In this document: piece after piece, positions 28,376 to 38,010 of the stretch | Numbering within the stretch: position 1 is the stretch's first letter | Layout: the number at the start of each line of letters is the position of its first letter | NCBI RefSeq assembly: GCF_014655955.1 | Contig: NZ_BNBO01000076.1 | Span: 1 to 38,010 of the forward strand | Length of the DNA: 38,010 nucleotides | Reading direction: 5' to 3' | Source of the DNA: Kitasatospora indigofera | GTDB taxonomy: Bacteria > Actinomycetota > Actinomycetes > Streptomycetales > Streptomycetaceae | Made by a program: the position numbers and the translations under genes | The notes under the pieces: generated by a model | The model's input: only the letters and a program-made list of their open reading frames with translations | Databases searched by the model: none | Told to the model about the DNA's origin: nothing

Positions 28376-28714
28376 TCAGCCGCCGAGCTGGATGCCCGCC
28401 ATCCGCTTCCACTCGTAGGCGCCGGTCTTCACCCGCAGGCCGAGCTCGCCCTCGAAGCTGTCGTGCACCGTGAGGCCCGCGAGCTCGGCGGCCCGCACGC
28501 CGACGGCGTAGGTCGGGGCGACCTGGTCGCCCCAGGCACCGTCGGCACCGACCACGACGATCCGGGTCGCGGTCCGGCCGACGTACTCGACGACGCCCTC
28601 GGCGCTGCCGCCGTGCTGGGCGGCGAAGCTGGTGAGGTGCTTGGCGATGCGCTTGGCGCGGCGCTCGGTACGGGCGTCCGTCGCGGCGGGGGTGGCGGTC
28701 TCTGCGCTGCTCAT
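28376..28714 (-). CDS. conserved hypothetical protein, 112 residues
   Basis: A small cytoplasmic protein with a basic helix (RTERRAKRIAKHLTSFAAQ at 16-34), then a beta-rich part: VVEYVGRTATRIVVVGADG, WGDQVAPTYAVGVRAAELAG, a SFEGELG turn, and the end VKTGAYEWKRMAGIQLGG. I know similar proteins only as uncharacterised actinomycete genes near ctaA. A -10-like TAGCAT ends 6 nt before the ATG, suggesting a leaderless transcript. It converges with ctaA, 40 nt apart. Confidence 0.75.
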   Translation of the reverse strand: MSSAETATPAATDARTERRAKRIAKHLTSFAAQHGGSAEGVVEYVGRTATRIVVVGADGAWGDQVAPTYAVGVRAAELAGLTVHDSFEGELGLRVKTGAYEWKRMAGIQLGG

Positions 28715-28720
28715 GCCCGC

Positions 28721-28726
28721 ATGCTA
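28721..28726 (-). promoter_or_regulatory. -10 box of a likely leaderless promoter for the 112-residue protein
   Basis: On the minus strand TAGCAT (28726-28721) ends 6 nt before the ATG at 28714, with GCGGGC between. It is the fourth such arrangement in the window. Confidence 0.5.
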
Positions 28727-28784
28727 CCGAGCGGTAGGGGAGCTGGCGACGGCAGCGCCGTGTGCGGCGGACCACATCGGCGCG

Positions 28785-29300
28785 TCAGCCCTGCACCGTG
28801 AGGTCGAGGGCCCAGTCGTTGCACCGCATGAAGGTGCCCTTCGGGTACTCGAAGCCGCACTCGTCGAGCAGGGTGAACCCGGCCCGCCGGCAGATCGCGT
28901 TGGAGGCCGGGTTGCCCACCGAGGGGAAGGCGTGCAGCTCCCGGTGCCGTCCCTCGGCCCGCACCGCGGCGGTGACGGCCCGCGCGGCGGCCACCGCGAT
29001 GCCGCGGCCCTGGAAGGCGGGCAGGACGCTCCAGCCGGTCTCGTACACCTTCTCGCCGCGCCAGACCGTCTCCCAGTAGCCGATGCTCCCGGCCGCCGGA
29101 CCATCGGGGCCCGCCCCCGGCCGGACGGTGAACATCCGCCCGCGGCCGGTGCCCGGCAGGTCCACGTAGCGCCGGTGCCGGGCGAGCAGCTGTTCCTCGG
29201 TCTCCGGGCCGCCCAGGTGTTCGGTCATCTCCGGCGAGTTGATCAGCCGCAGCAGCCCGAGGTCCCCCTCGGCCCAGGGTTCCAGCGTCACGTCCTGCAT
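28785..29300 (-). CDS. GNAT family N-acetyltransferase
   Basis: The product has 171 residues; GGAGG is 6 nt before the ATG. VYETGWSVLPAFQGRGIAVA at about 85-104 is motif A with the acetyl-CoA pyrophosphate loop Q-G-R-G-I-A, and NPASNAICRRAGFTLLDECGF at about 129-149 is motif B (the NxxSxxxxxxxGF pattern of the RimJ/RimL type). The beginning, VTLEPWAEGDLGLLRLINS, is the usual first strand and helix. The substrate, an amine or a protein N-terminus, is unknown. Confidence 0.9.
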   Translation of the reverse strand: MQDVTLEPWAEGDLGLLRLINSPEMTEHLGGPETEEQLLARHRRYVDLPGTGRGRMFTVRPGAGPDGPAAGSIGYWETVWRGEKVYETGWSVLPAFQGRGIAVAAARAVTAAVRAEGRHRELHAFPSVGNPASNAICRRAGFTLLDECGFEYPKGTFMRCNDWALDLTVQG

Positions 29301-29403
29301 CCGAACCTCCCCTTGGACCGGCGCGCCGTGGCGCCGGGACGGCCACCCAGCATGGCACGGGCGCCGGCGCCGGGGCGGCCGGGGGAAGCCCGGGGAAGCA
29401 CGT

Positions 29404-29433
29404 CGCCCCGCCGTCCGGACGGACGGCGGGGCG
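29404..29433 (-). terminator. hairpin terminator after ctaB
   Basis: CGCCCCGCCGTCC (29404-29416) pairs perfectly with GGACGGCGGGGCG (29421-29433), a 13-bp stem with a 4-nt loop. It begins 38 nt after the ctaB stop on the minus strand. Confidence 0.8.
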
Positions 29434-29471
29434 GTGGTGCTGCGGGTCCCGGGCCGGCCGGGACGGCCGGG

Positions 29472-30413
29472 CTAGCGGAGGAAGGGGTCGACCGCGATGA
29501 CCACGAAGAGCAGCGTCAGGTAGGTGATCGACCAGTGGAACAGCCGCATCTCCTTGAGCTTGGCGCCCACCACGCCGGCCTTGGCCCGGGCGTACAGGCC
29601 GTGCGCCTCCTTCAGCCAGGCGGCGCCGAGCACCACCGCGGCGACGGGGTAGAGCAGGCTGGTACCGGCGAGCGGCCAGAGCGCCAGCGATACGGCCACC
29701 ATGACCCAGGAGTAGGCGACGATCTGCTTGGCCACGGCCAGGTTGCCCTTGATCACCGGCAGCATCGGCACGCCGGCCTTGGCGTAGTCGTCCTTGACCT
29801 TCATCGACAGCGGCCAGTAGTGCGGCGGGGTCCAGAAGAAGATCACCAGGAAGAGCACCAGCGCGGACCAGGAGACCGAGTTGTCGACGGCGGCCCAGCC
29901 GACGAAGACCGGCATGCAGCCGGCGATGCCGCCCCAGACGATGTTCTGGGCCGTCCGCCGCTTCAGCCCGAGCGTGTAGACGAACACGTAGAACAGCAGT
30001 GCGGTCAGGGCGAGCGCGGAGGACAGCCAGTTGACCAGCAGTCCGAGCCAGAGCGTCGAGCCGATCGCCAGCGCGATGCCGAAGAGCAGCGCCTCGCGCG
30101 GCGAGACCATGCCGGTCACCAGCGGCCGCCGCTCGGTGCGCGACATCACCGCGTCGATGTCCCGGTCGATGTACATGTTGAGGGCGTTGGCGCCGCCGGC
30201 CGAGAGGTAGCCGCCGACGACCACCGCGAGCACCAGCAGCGGGTCCGGCACACCGCGCTGCGCCAGGAACATCACCGGCACGGTGGTGATCAGCAGCAGC
30301 TCGATGATCCGGGGCTTGGTCAGGGCGACGAACGCGCCGACACGGGCCCCGAACGGCCGGTGCGCATGCGTCGCACCGGTGACCCCGGCGGGGCGGGATT
30401 CGACGGCGGTCAC
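29472..30413 (-). CDS. ctaB: protoheme IX farnesyltransferase (heme O synthase)
   Basis: The product has 313 residues with about nine membrane helices. It adds a farnesyl group to heme B to make heme O, the substrate of CtaA. The prenyl-diphosphate motif NALNMYIDRDIDAVMSRT (the Asp-x3-Asp pair) is at about 83-100, KRRTAQNIVWGGIAG follows, and the second motif is VKDDYAKAGVPMLPV. FVALTKPRIIELLLITTVPV starts helix 1. The GTG at 30413 (VTAVESRP) was chosen over an in-frame GTG two codons upstream; choosing that one would add a rare TTA codon. A TTGGGG lies about 5 nt before it. It is divergent from the pentose phosphate operon. Confidence 0.95.
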   Translation of the reverse strand: MTAVESRPAGVTGATHAHRPFGARVGAFVALTKPRIIELLLITTVPVMFLAQRGVPDPLLVLAVVVGGYLSAGGANALNMYIDRDIDAVMSRTERRPLVTGMVSPREALLFGIALAIGSTLWLGLLVNWLSSALALTALLFYVFVYTLGLKRRTAQNIVWGGIAGCMPVFVGWAAVDNSVSWSALVLFLVIFFWTPPHYWPLSMKVKDDYAKAGVPMLPVIKGNLAVAKQIVAYSWVMVAVSLALWPLAGTSLLYPVAAVVLGAAWLKEAHGLYARAKAGVVGAKLKEMRLFHWSITYLTLLFVVIAVDPFLR

Positions 30414-30876
30414 TAACACCCCAACTGAAGAAAAATCCTCGCAGGCGTCCACCGGACCAAAGGTGCCGAATTCGTCCGCTCTGCGCGTACCACGCCACCT
30501 TAGACGCTCCATATCTCCCGACCGGCCTCGGGGTCCCCCGGCGGGGCGGAACGCACACAGCTGGGTGAACGGGCGGGTGGACGGCCGCCGGCGCGGGCGG
30601 TGGCGCTCGCCCGTCCTGCCGCCCGGGGAGGCAGCCGACCAGAAAAGGGACGAGTGTGGACAAAGCCCCTGCCCTCGCGTCCGGGAACAGCGACCCGCGG
30701 TAGCGGGTTGACCCAGCACGGAGGGTGAGCCCCGGCCCTAACGGTAGGCTCGCACAGAGAAGCGGGATCTACCCTCCGTGACCGGCACCACCCAAACGTC
30801 TGGTCCACAGCGACGTGGCCGACCCGGTCCCCTTCACGGGGTCACTCTTCAATACGGAAGGAGCCCTGAGACTAGG
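30414..30876. other. 463-nt divergent promoter region between ctaB and tkt
   Basis: No gene is supported. On the plus strand it contains the ECF-type element at 30684-30709 and two TANNNT boxes (TAGGCT 30745-30750, TACCCT 30770-30775). The second would give tkt a leader of about 95 nt containing a small CCCC/GGGG hairpin near 30829-30840. On the minus strand TAAGGT (about 30498-30503) is a weak -10 candidate for ctaB. Confidence 0.45.
30684..30709 (+). promoter_or_regulatory. possible SigR-type (ECF) promoter upstream of tkt
   Basis: GGAAC (30684-30688), 18 bases, then GTT (30707-30709). This matches the Streptomyces SigR consensus GGAAT-N18-GTT except for C in place of T. It would start transcription about 160 nt upstream of tkt. 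A thiol-stress input to an NADPH-producing operon is plausible, but so short a motif can occur by chance. Confidence 0.35.
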
Positions 30877-32976
<2,100 letters not shown>

Positions 32977-32980
32977 CAGA

Positions 32981-33050
32981 GCCGGCGGGCGCCCCGCCGG
33001 CGCCCGCCGGCACAGGACGCCGCGTACCCGGCCGCACACCGGGTACGCGG
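32981..33050 (+). terminator. two tandem hairpins between tkt and tal
   Basis: Hairpin 1: GCCGGCGGGCGCC (32981-32993) with GGCGCCCGCCGGC (32999-33011), a perfect 13-bp stem with loop CCGCC. Hairpin 2: CCGCGTACCCGG (33020-33031) with CCGGGTACGCGG (33039-33050), 12 bp with a 7-nt loop. They begin 4 nt after the tkt stop and end 51 nt before tal. They could end part of the transcripts or protect the tkt mRNA end, giving tkt more product than the downstream genes. Confidence 0.7.
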
Positions 33051-33101
33051 CCCGTCCGACGAACACAAAGACGCAGAAGACCAAGAAGAGGACTGAGCAC
33101 C

Positions 33102-34241
33102 ATGACTGACGCATTGAAGCGCCTCAGCGACGAAGGCGTGGCGATCTGGCTGGACGACCTCAGCCGCAAGCGGCTGAACACCGGCAACCTGGCCGAGCTG
33201 GTCCAGAACAAGCACGTCGTGGGCGTCACCACCAACCCGACCATCTTCCAGAAGGCCATCGGCGGGGGCGACACCTCCTACGACGCCCAGCTGCGCGACC
33301 TCGCCGTCCGCAAGGTCACCACGGACGAGGCCGTCCGCATGATCACCACCTCGGACGTCCGCGACGCGGCCGACGTGCTGCGCCCGGTCTACGACGCCAG
33401 CAACGGCCGCGACGGCCGGGTCTCCATCGAGGTCGACCCGCGCCTGGCCCACGAGACCGCGGCGACCGTCGCCGAGGCCAAGCAGCTGTGGTGGCTGGTC
33501 GACCGCCCCAACGTGCTGATCAAGATCCCCGCCACCAAGGCCGGCCTGCCCGCCATCACCGAGGTCATCGGCAAGGGCATCAGCGTCAACGTCACGCTGA
33601 TCTTCTCGCTGGAGCGCTACCGCGCCGTGGTGGACGCCTACCTGACCGGCCTGGAGCAGGCCAAGTCCAAGGGCCTGGACCTCTCCGCCATCGAGTCGGT
33701 CGCCTCGTTCTTCGTGTCGCGCGTCGACACCGAGATCGACAAGCGCCTCGACAAGGTCGGCGGCGACGCCAAGAACCTGCGCTCCAAGGCCGCGCTGGCC
33801 AACGCCCGCCTCGCCTACCAGGCGTACGAGGAGGTCTTCGGCTCGGTCGACGGCTCCACCGCGCCGAGCGCCCGCTGGAAGGCCCTGGAGGCCGCCGGCG
33901 CCAACCCGCAGCGCCCGCTGTGGGCCTCGACCGGCGTGAAGGACCCGGCCCTGCCGGACACCCTCTACGTCACCGAGCTGGTCGCCCCCGGCACGGTCAA
34001 CACCATGCCCGAGGCCACCCTGGAGGCCACCGGCGACCACGGCGTGGTCACCGCCGGCACCATCACCGAGAACTACGCCGACGCCAAGTCCGTGATGGAC
34101 GCCATCGCCGCCGCCGGGGTCGACTACGACGACGTCGTGCAGGTGCTGGAGGACGAGGGCGTCGAGAAGTTCGAGCAGTCCTGGAACGAGCTGCTCGACA
34201 CCGTCACCGCCTCGCTGGCCTCCTTCGCCGCCGAGAAGTGA
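33102..34241 (+). CDS. tal: transaldolase
   Basis: The product has 379 residues, the long actinobacterial form. It moves a dihydroxyacetone unit between sugar phosphates. GVTTNPTIFQKAI at 41-53 is the family opening, and Lys141 in NVLIKIPATKAGLPAI is the Schiff-base lysine. SFFVSRVDTEIDKRLDK and STGVKDPALPDTLYV are further signatures. The ATG has an AGAGGA site 9-10 nt upstream. It is followed 40 nt later by zwf. Confidence 0.97.
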   Translation: MTDALKRLSDEGVAIWLDDLSRKRLNTGNLAELVQNKHVVGVTTNPTIFQKAIGGGDTSYDAQLRDLAVRKVTTDEAVRMITTSDVRDAADVLRPVYDASNGRDGRVSIEVDPRLAHETAATVAEAKQLWWLVDRPNVLIKIPATKAGLPAITEVIGKGISVNVTLIFSLERYRAVVDAYLTGLEQAKSKGLDLSAIESVASFFVSRVDTEIDKRLDKVGGDAKNLRSKAALANARLAYQAYEEVFGSVDGSTAPSARWKALEAAGANPQRPLWASTGVKDPALPDTLYVTELVAPGTVNTMPEATLEATGDHGVVTAGTITENYADAKSVMDAIAAAGVDYDDVVQVLEDEGVEKFEQSWNELLDTVTASLASFAAEK

Positions 34242-34281
34242 TCCCCGCTCACATCGACGCACTGAAAGCGGAGCCAATCAA

Positions 34282-35859
34282 GTGAGCACTGATTACCCCG
34301 AGTTGACACAGGACGCCGAGGCGGGAGACCCCCCACCGGCCCCCGTCAACCCGCTCCGTGACCCCACCGACCGGCGGCTCCCGCGCATCGCGGGGCCGTC
34401 CGGCCTGGTCATCTTCGGGGTCACCGGCGACCTGTCCCGCAAGAAGCTCATGCCGGCCATCTACGACCTCGCCAACCGGGGGCTGCTGCCGCCGGGCTTC
34501 TCGCTGGTCGGGTTCGCCCGCCGCGAGTGGGAGGACGAGGACTTCGCCAAGGAGGTGCACGACGCGGTCAAGGAGCACGCGCGTACGCCGTTCCGCGAGG
34601 AGGTGTGGCAGCAGCTCGCCAAGGGCATGCGCTTCGTCTAGGGCGACTTCGACGACGACGACGCCTTCGACAAGCTGCGCGAGACCATCGAGGACCTCGA
34701 CAAGGCGCAGGGGACGGGTGGCAACTTCGCCTTCTACCTCTCCGTCCCGCCGAAGTTCTTCCCGCTGGTGGTCCAGCAGCTGAAGAAGCACGGCCTGGCC
34801 GACCCGCCGCAGAACTCCTGGCGCCGCGCGGTGATCGAGAAGCCCTTCGGCCACGACCTGGAGAGCGCCCAGGAGCTGAACCGGATCGTCCACGAGGTCT
34901 TCCCCCGGGACGAGGTCTTCCGGATCGACCACTACCTGGGCAAGGAGACCGTCCAGAACATCCTGGCGCTCCGCTTCGCCAACACCATGTTCGAGCCGAT
35001 CTGGAACCGGTCGTACGTCGACCACGTGCAGATCACCATGGCTGAGGACATCGGCATCGGCGGCCGCGCCGGGTACTACGACGGCATCGGCTCGGCCCGC
35101 GACGTCATCCAGAACCACCTGCTCCAGCTGATGGCGCTCACCGCCATCGAGGAGCCGGCGTCGTTCCACCCGAAGGCCCTGGTCGCCGAGAAGCTGAAGG
35201 TGCTCAGCGCCGTCAAGCTGCCCGAGGACCTCGGCAAGCACACCGTGCGCGGGCAGTACGCGGCCGGCTGGCAGGGCGGCGAGGAGGTCGTCGGGTACCT
35301 CGACGAGGACGGCATCAACCCGACCTCCAAGACCGACACCTACGCGGCCATCAAGCTGGAGATCAACAATCGCCGCTGGGCGGGCGTCCCGTTCTACCTG
35401 CGCACGGGCAAGCGCCTGGGCCGCCGGGTGACCGAGATCGCGGTGGTCTTCCAGCGGGCGCCGTACCTGCCGTTCGACTCCTACGCCACCGAGGAGCTGG
35501 GGCAGAACGCCCTGGTCATCCGGGTGCAGCCGGACGAGGGCGTCACGGTGCGGTTCGGCTCCAAGGTGCCGGGCACCTCCTTCGAGGTGCGGGACGTGAC
35601 GATGGACTTCGCCTACGGCGAGTCCTTCACCGAGTCCAGCCCGGAGGCGTACGAGCGGCTCATCCTGGACGTGCTGCTGGGCGACGCCAACCTCTTCCCC
35701 CGGCACCAGGAGGTCGAGCTCTCCTGGGAGATCCTCGACCCGATCGAGAAGTACTGGGACACCCACGGCAAGCCGGCGCAGTACCCGGCGGGCGGCTGGG
35801 GCCCGGTTGAGGCGGACGAGATGCTCGCACGAGACGGCAGGAGCTGGCGCCGGCCATGA
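34282..35859 (+). pseudogene. zwf: glucose-6-phosphate dehydrogenase gene interrupted by an in-frame TAG
   Basis: GTG 34282 with a GGAG 8 nt upstream begins a G6PD reading: the Rossmann motif FGVTGDLSRKKLMPAIY at about 45-61, then FSLVGFARREW. At codon 120 (34639-34641) the frame hits TAG, then resumes in the same frame with GDFDDDDAFDKL and runs without another stop to 35859: FYLSVPPKFF, EKPFGHDLESA, the active-site RIDHYLGKETVQN at about 214-226, and DANLFPRHQEVELSWEILDP near the end. The context (RFV-stop-GDFDDD) suggests glutamine CAG changed to TAG. The enzyme makes 6-phosphogluconolactone and NADPH, the entry step of the operon. If the TAG is real, only a 119-residue fragment is made unless ribosomes read through. 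The gene is otherwise full length, and opcA follows with an ATGA overlap. A sequencing error is possible. Confidence 0.9.
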
Positions 35860-37019
35860 AGATCGACCTGACGGACACCACGTCCAGCAAGATCAACGCA
35901 GCCCTGATGGACGCCCGGCGGGCCGGCGGCGCCGGCGCGGCCGGGATGGTGCTCACCCTGGTGATCGTGACCGACGAGGGCAGCGCCTACGACGCCCTCA
36001 AGGCCGCCAACGACGCCTCCCGCGAGCACCCCTCGCGCACCCTCGCGGTGATCAAGCGCGCCGGCCGCTCGCCCCGGGCCCGCGCCGAGACCCGCCTGGA
36101 CGCCGAGATCCTGGTCGGCTCCGACGCCGGCTCCGGCGAGACGGTCGTCCTGCGGATGCACGGCGAGCTCGCCGCGCACGCGCAGTCGGTCGTCCTGCCG
36201 CTGCTGCTGCCGGACGCCCCGGTGGTGGTCTGGTGGCCGGAGAACTCCCCCGCGCACCCCGCGCAGGACCCGCTGGGCTCCATCGCCCAGCGCCGGATCA
36301 CCGACGCGGTCACCGCCGAGTCGCCGGTCGGCCAGCTCGCCCAGCGGGCCCAGAGCTACACCCCCGGCGACACCGACCTCGCCTGGACCAGGATCACCGG
36401 CTGGCGCTCCATGCTGGCCGCCGCCCTGGACCAGCGCCCGGCGAAGGTCACCGCCGCCGTGGTCGAGGGCGAGTCGTACAACCCGAGCGTCGAGCTGCTC
36501 GGCCTCTGGCTGACGACCCGGCTGCACGTCCCGGTGGAGCGGGTCGTCACCGGCGGCCCCGGCATCACCTCGGTGACCCTGCGCACCAAGGACGGCGACA
36601 TCACCCTCGACCGCCCGGACGGCCTGATGGGCACCCTGTCCATGCCGGGTGCGCCGGACCGCCAGGTGGCGCTCAAGCGGCGCGAGACCTCGGAGCTGAT
36701 CGCCGAGGAGCTGCGCCGGCTCGACCCGGACGACATCTACGCGACGTCGGTCCGGACGCCCGTCGAGCGGCTGCGCGAGCCGGCCAACGCCGAGACGGCG
36801 GCGGCCGACAAGGCCGCCAGGGCGGTCGAGGCGGCCACCGCCGCCCCGGCCCGGGTGACCGTCAAGGTGCCGGCCGAGCCCGCCGAGGGCCCGGCCGCCG
36901 CCAAGGCACCGGCGAAGGCGGTGGCCAAGGCTCCCGCGAAGGCCGCGGCCAAGAAGACGGCGACCGGGGTGGCGAAGAAGGCTCCGGCCAAGCGCGCCAC
37001 CAAGCGGAGCGGCACGTGA
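35856..37019 (+). CDS. opcA: OpcA, glucose-6-phosphate dehydrogenase assembly protein
   Basis: The product has 387 residues. OpcA is an allosteric activator/assembly factor of G6PD in cyanobacteria and actinobacteria. MKIDLTDTTSSKINAALMDA begins it; RSPRARAETRLDAEILVGSD and LPLLLPDAPVVVWWPENSPA are conserved segments, as is SYTPGDTDLAWTRITGWR. From about residue 320 it becomes Ala-rich and the last 39 or so residues are a repetitive Lys/Ala/Pro tail (KAPAK, AAKK units) like that of histone H1-like proteins, probably disordered. The ATG overlaps the zwf stop (ATGA), and its own stop overlaps pgl (GTGA). Confidence 0.93.
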   Translation: MKIDLTDTTSSKINAALMDARRAGGAGAAGMVLTLVIVTDEGSAYDALKAANDASREHPSRTLAVIKRAGRSPRARAETRLDAEILVGSDAGSGETVVLRMHGELAAHAQSVVLPLLLPDAPVVVWWPENSPAHPAQDPLGSIAQRRITDAVTAESPVGQLAQRAQSYTPGDTDLAWTRITGWRSMLAAALDQRPAKVTAAVVEGESYNPSVELLGLWLTTRLHVPVERVVTGGPGITSVTLRTKDGDITLDRPDGLMGTLSMPGAPDRQVALKRRETSELIAEELRRLDPDDIYATSVRTPVERLREPANAETAAADKAARAVEAATAAPARVTVKVPAEPAEGPAAAKAPAKAVAKAPAKAAAKKTATGVAKKAPAKRATKRSGT

Positions 37020-37798
37020 CCGCCGCCGTCCCGCAGCTGGTGGTCCACCGGGACAAGGAGCTGATGGCCCAGGCCGCGGCGGCCCGGCTGATCACCCGGA
37101 TCGTCGACGCGCAGTCCGCCCGCGGCACCGCCTCGGTGGTGCTGACGGGCGGGCGCAACGGCAACGCGCTGCTCGCCGCGATCGCCGCCTCCCCCGCGCG
37201 GGACGCGGTGGACTGGAAGCACCTGGACCTCTGGTGGGGCGACGAACGCTTCCTCCCCGCCGAGGACGGGGAGCGCAACGCCGTCCAGGCCCGGGCCGAA
37301 CTGCTGGCCCGGGTCCCGGTCGATCCGGCGCGGGTGCACGAGATGCCGGCCTCGGACGGTGCCGACGGCTCCGACGTGGAGGCGGCCGCCGACCGGTACG
37401 CGAAGGAGCTGGCCGCGGCCGCCGAGCCGGGCGACCGGCTGGGCGTCCCGGCCTTCGACGTGCTGCTGCTCGGGGTCGGCCCGGACACCCACGTGGCGTC
37501 GCTCTTCCCCGAGCACCCGGGCGTCCGGGAGACCGAGCGGACCGTGATCGGCGTCCGGGGGGCTCCCAAGCCCCCGCCGACCAGGATCTCGCTCACCCTC
37601 CCGGCGATCCGGGCCGCCCGCGAGGTCTGGCTGCTCGCGGCGGGCGAGGACAAGGCCGACGCGGTCGCGCTGGCCCTCTCCGGCCCGGGCGAGCTGCAGG
37701 CACCCGCCTCCGGCGCGTACGGACGGACCCGGACGCTCTGGCTGCTCGACCGGTCCGCCGCGTCGGCCCTGCCGGCGGAGCTGTACCGGCCCTCCTAG
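37016..37798 (+). CDS. pgl: 6-phosphogluconolactonase
   Basis: The product has 260 residues and hydrolyses 6-phosphogluconolactone to 6-phosphogluconate. It belongs to the glucosamine-6-phosphate isomerase-like fold: VVLTGGRNGNALLAAI at about 41-56, WKHLDLWWGDERFLPAEDGE at about 67-86 and FDVLLLGVGPDTHVASLFPE at about 148-167, where the histidine of the GPDxHxAS motif is the usual catalytic residue. ISLTLPAIRAAREVWLLAAG is the conserved C-terminal segment. The GTG start overlaps the opcA stop. Also called devB. Confidence 0.93.
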   Translation: MTAAVPQLVVHRDKELMAQAAAARLITRIVDAQSARGTASVVLTGGRNGNALLAAIAASPARDAVDWKHLDLWWGDERFLPAEDGERNAVQARAELLARVPVDPARVHEMPASDGADGSDVEAAADRYAKELAAAAEPGDRLGVPAFDVLLLGVGPDTHVASLFPEHPGVRETERTVIGVRGAPKPPPTRISLTLPAIRAAREVWLLAAGEDKADAVALALSGPGELQAPASGAYGRTRTLWLLDRSAASALPAELYRPS

Positions 37799-37812
37799 CC
37801 CGCCGCCGGCCA

Positions 37813-37914
37813 GGAGGGGCCCACTCCCGGCCCAGCACCGGGCGGAGGAGGGGACCACTCCCGGCCCAGCACCGGGCGGAGAAGGGGACCACTCCCGGCC
37901 CAGCACCGGGCAGG
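37813..37914. repeat. three tandem copies of a 34-bp repeat after pgl
   Basis: The core CACTCCCGGCCCAGCACCGG begins at 37822, 37856 and 37890, an exact 34-bp period; unit starts are GGAGGGGC, GGAGGGGA and GAAGGGGA at 37813, 37847 and 37881. Each copy contains the inverted repeat CCCGG-CCCAGCA-CCGGG, a 5-bp stem with a 7-nt loop. The array begins 15 nt past the pgl stop, so it may act as a series of weak terminators or a protein-binding array. Confidence 0.85.
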
Positions 37915-37986
37915 CGGGGGCTCGACGGCCTCGGCCTGGCGTCGGCGCCGCGGTACGGAGGCGACGTAGGACGGTACGGCCGGAGG

Positions 37987-38010
37987 GGGCGGGCGCCGCG
38001 GCGCCCGCCC
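37987..38010. terminator. GC-rich palindrome at the window end, probable terminator
   Basis: GGGCGGGCGCCG (37987-37998) is followed directly by its exact reverse complement CGGCGCCCGCCC (37999-38010). The window ends here, so the full structure and the gene beyond cannot be seen. Confidence 0.5.

Noticed and set aside
30414..30876. Riboswitch or T-box in the tkt/ctaB leader
   Set aside because: Only small GC hairpins are visible; no conserved aptamer pattern such as a TPP box was recognised.
34768..35859. Independent shorter G6PD-like gene restarting after the TAG
   Set aside because: The frame is continuous with the 5' part of zwf and lacks its own ribosome site and the Rossmann segment, so it is the rest of the interrupted gene.
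37813..37914. CRISPR array
   Set aside because: Three contiguous 34-bp units without unique spacers and no cas genes nearby; it is a plain tandem repeat.

Overview
The window is GC-rich (roughly 70% or more), uses GTG starts freely, packs genes with ATGA and GTGA stop/start overlaps, and carries several TANNNT boxes 6-7 nt upstream of start codons, as expected for leaderless genes. The gene content (SufR-SufBDCSU, an actinobacterial PucR regulator, OpcA, proteins ending in LAxTG sorting signals, paired PHO boxes) points to the chromosome of a streptomycete-type actinomycete such as Streptomyces or Kitasatospora. The species cannot be read from the sequence. No rRNA, tRNA, CRISPR array, phage or intact insertion sequence was seen.

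Layout. 1-3.8 kb: a secreted beta-helix protein cut by the window edge, a small decayed-looking helix-turn-helix ORF, a membrane-anchored HEMGH metallopeptidase-like protein, and a fragment of a Uma2-type nuclease. 3.8-8.3 kb: proline to glutamate catabolism (proline dehydrogenase and P5C dehydrogenase), divergent from a PucR-family regulator with an inverted repeat between them. 8.4-15.5 kb: a Tat-exported PhoX-type protein with two PHO boxes upstream, two conserved hypotheticals, a VOC protein and an MFS transporter. 15.7-22.6 kb: a complete SUF iron-sulfur operon, sufR-sufB-sufD-Rieske ferredoxin-sufC-sufS-sufU-sufT, closed by a perfect UUCG-type terminator and opened by a CAAC-N6-GTTG operator; a DtxR/IdeR-type iron box lies just upstream. 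22.7-24.5 kb: an ABC-2 exporter pair. 24.7-27.1 kb: two secreted proteins with C-terminal LAxTG sorting signals. 27.4-30.4 kb: heme A synthase and heme O synthase, convergent with two small genes between them. 30.9-37.8 kb: the pentose phosphate operon tkt-tal-zwf-opcA-pgl.

How the parts work together. Proline catabolism feeds electrons and glutamate into central metabolism. The SUF operon builds Fe-S clusters and appears to be autoregulated by SufR, with a possible iron input. CtaB and CtaA make heme O and heme A for the terminal oxidase. The pentose phosphate operon makes NADPH and pentoses.

The most surprising observation is an in-frame TAG at codon 120 of zwf (glucose-6-phosphate dehydrogenase) inside an otherwise intact operon. 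Everything before and after it reads as a normal G6PD in one frame, and the position looks like a former CAG. This is a recent nonsense mutation, a sequencing error, or read-through. I found no convincing undescribed multi-gene system. The less expected signals are regulatory: the iron box next to the SufR operator, a short ORF that overlaps the pucR start as GTGA, paired hairpins inside tkt-tal, a cluster of GGT-N4-ACC motifs before a cell-wall protein gene, and a 34-bp triplicate repeat after pgl.
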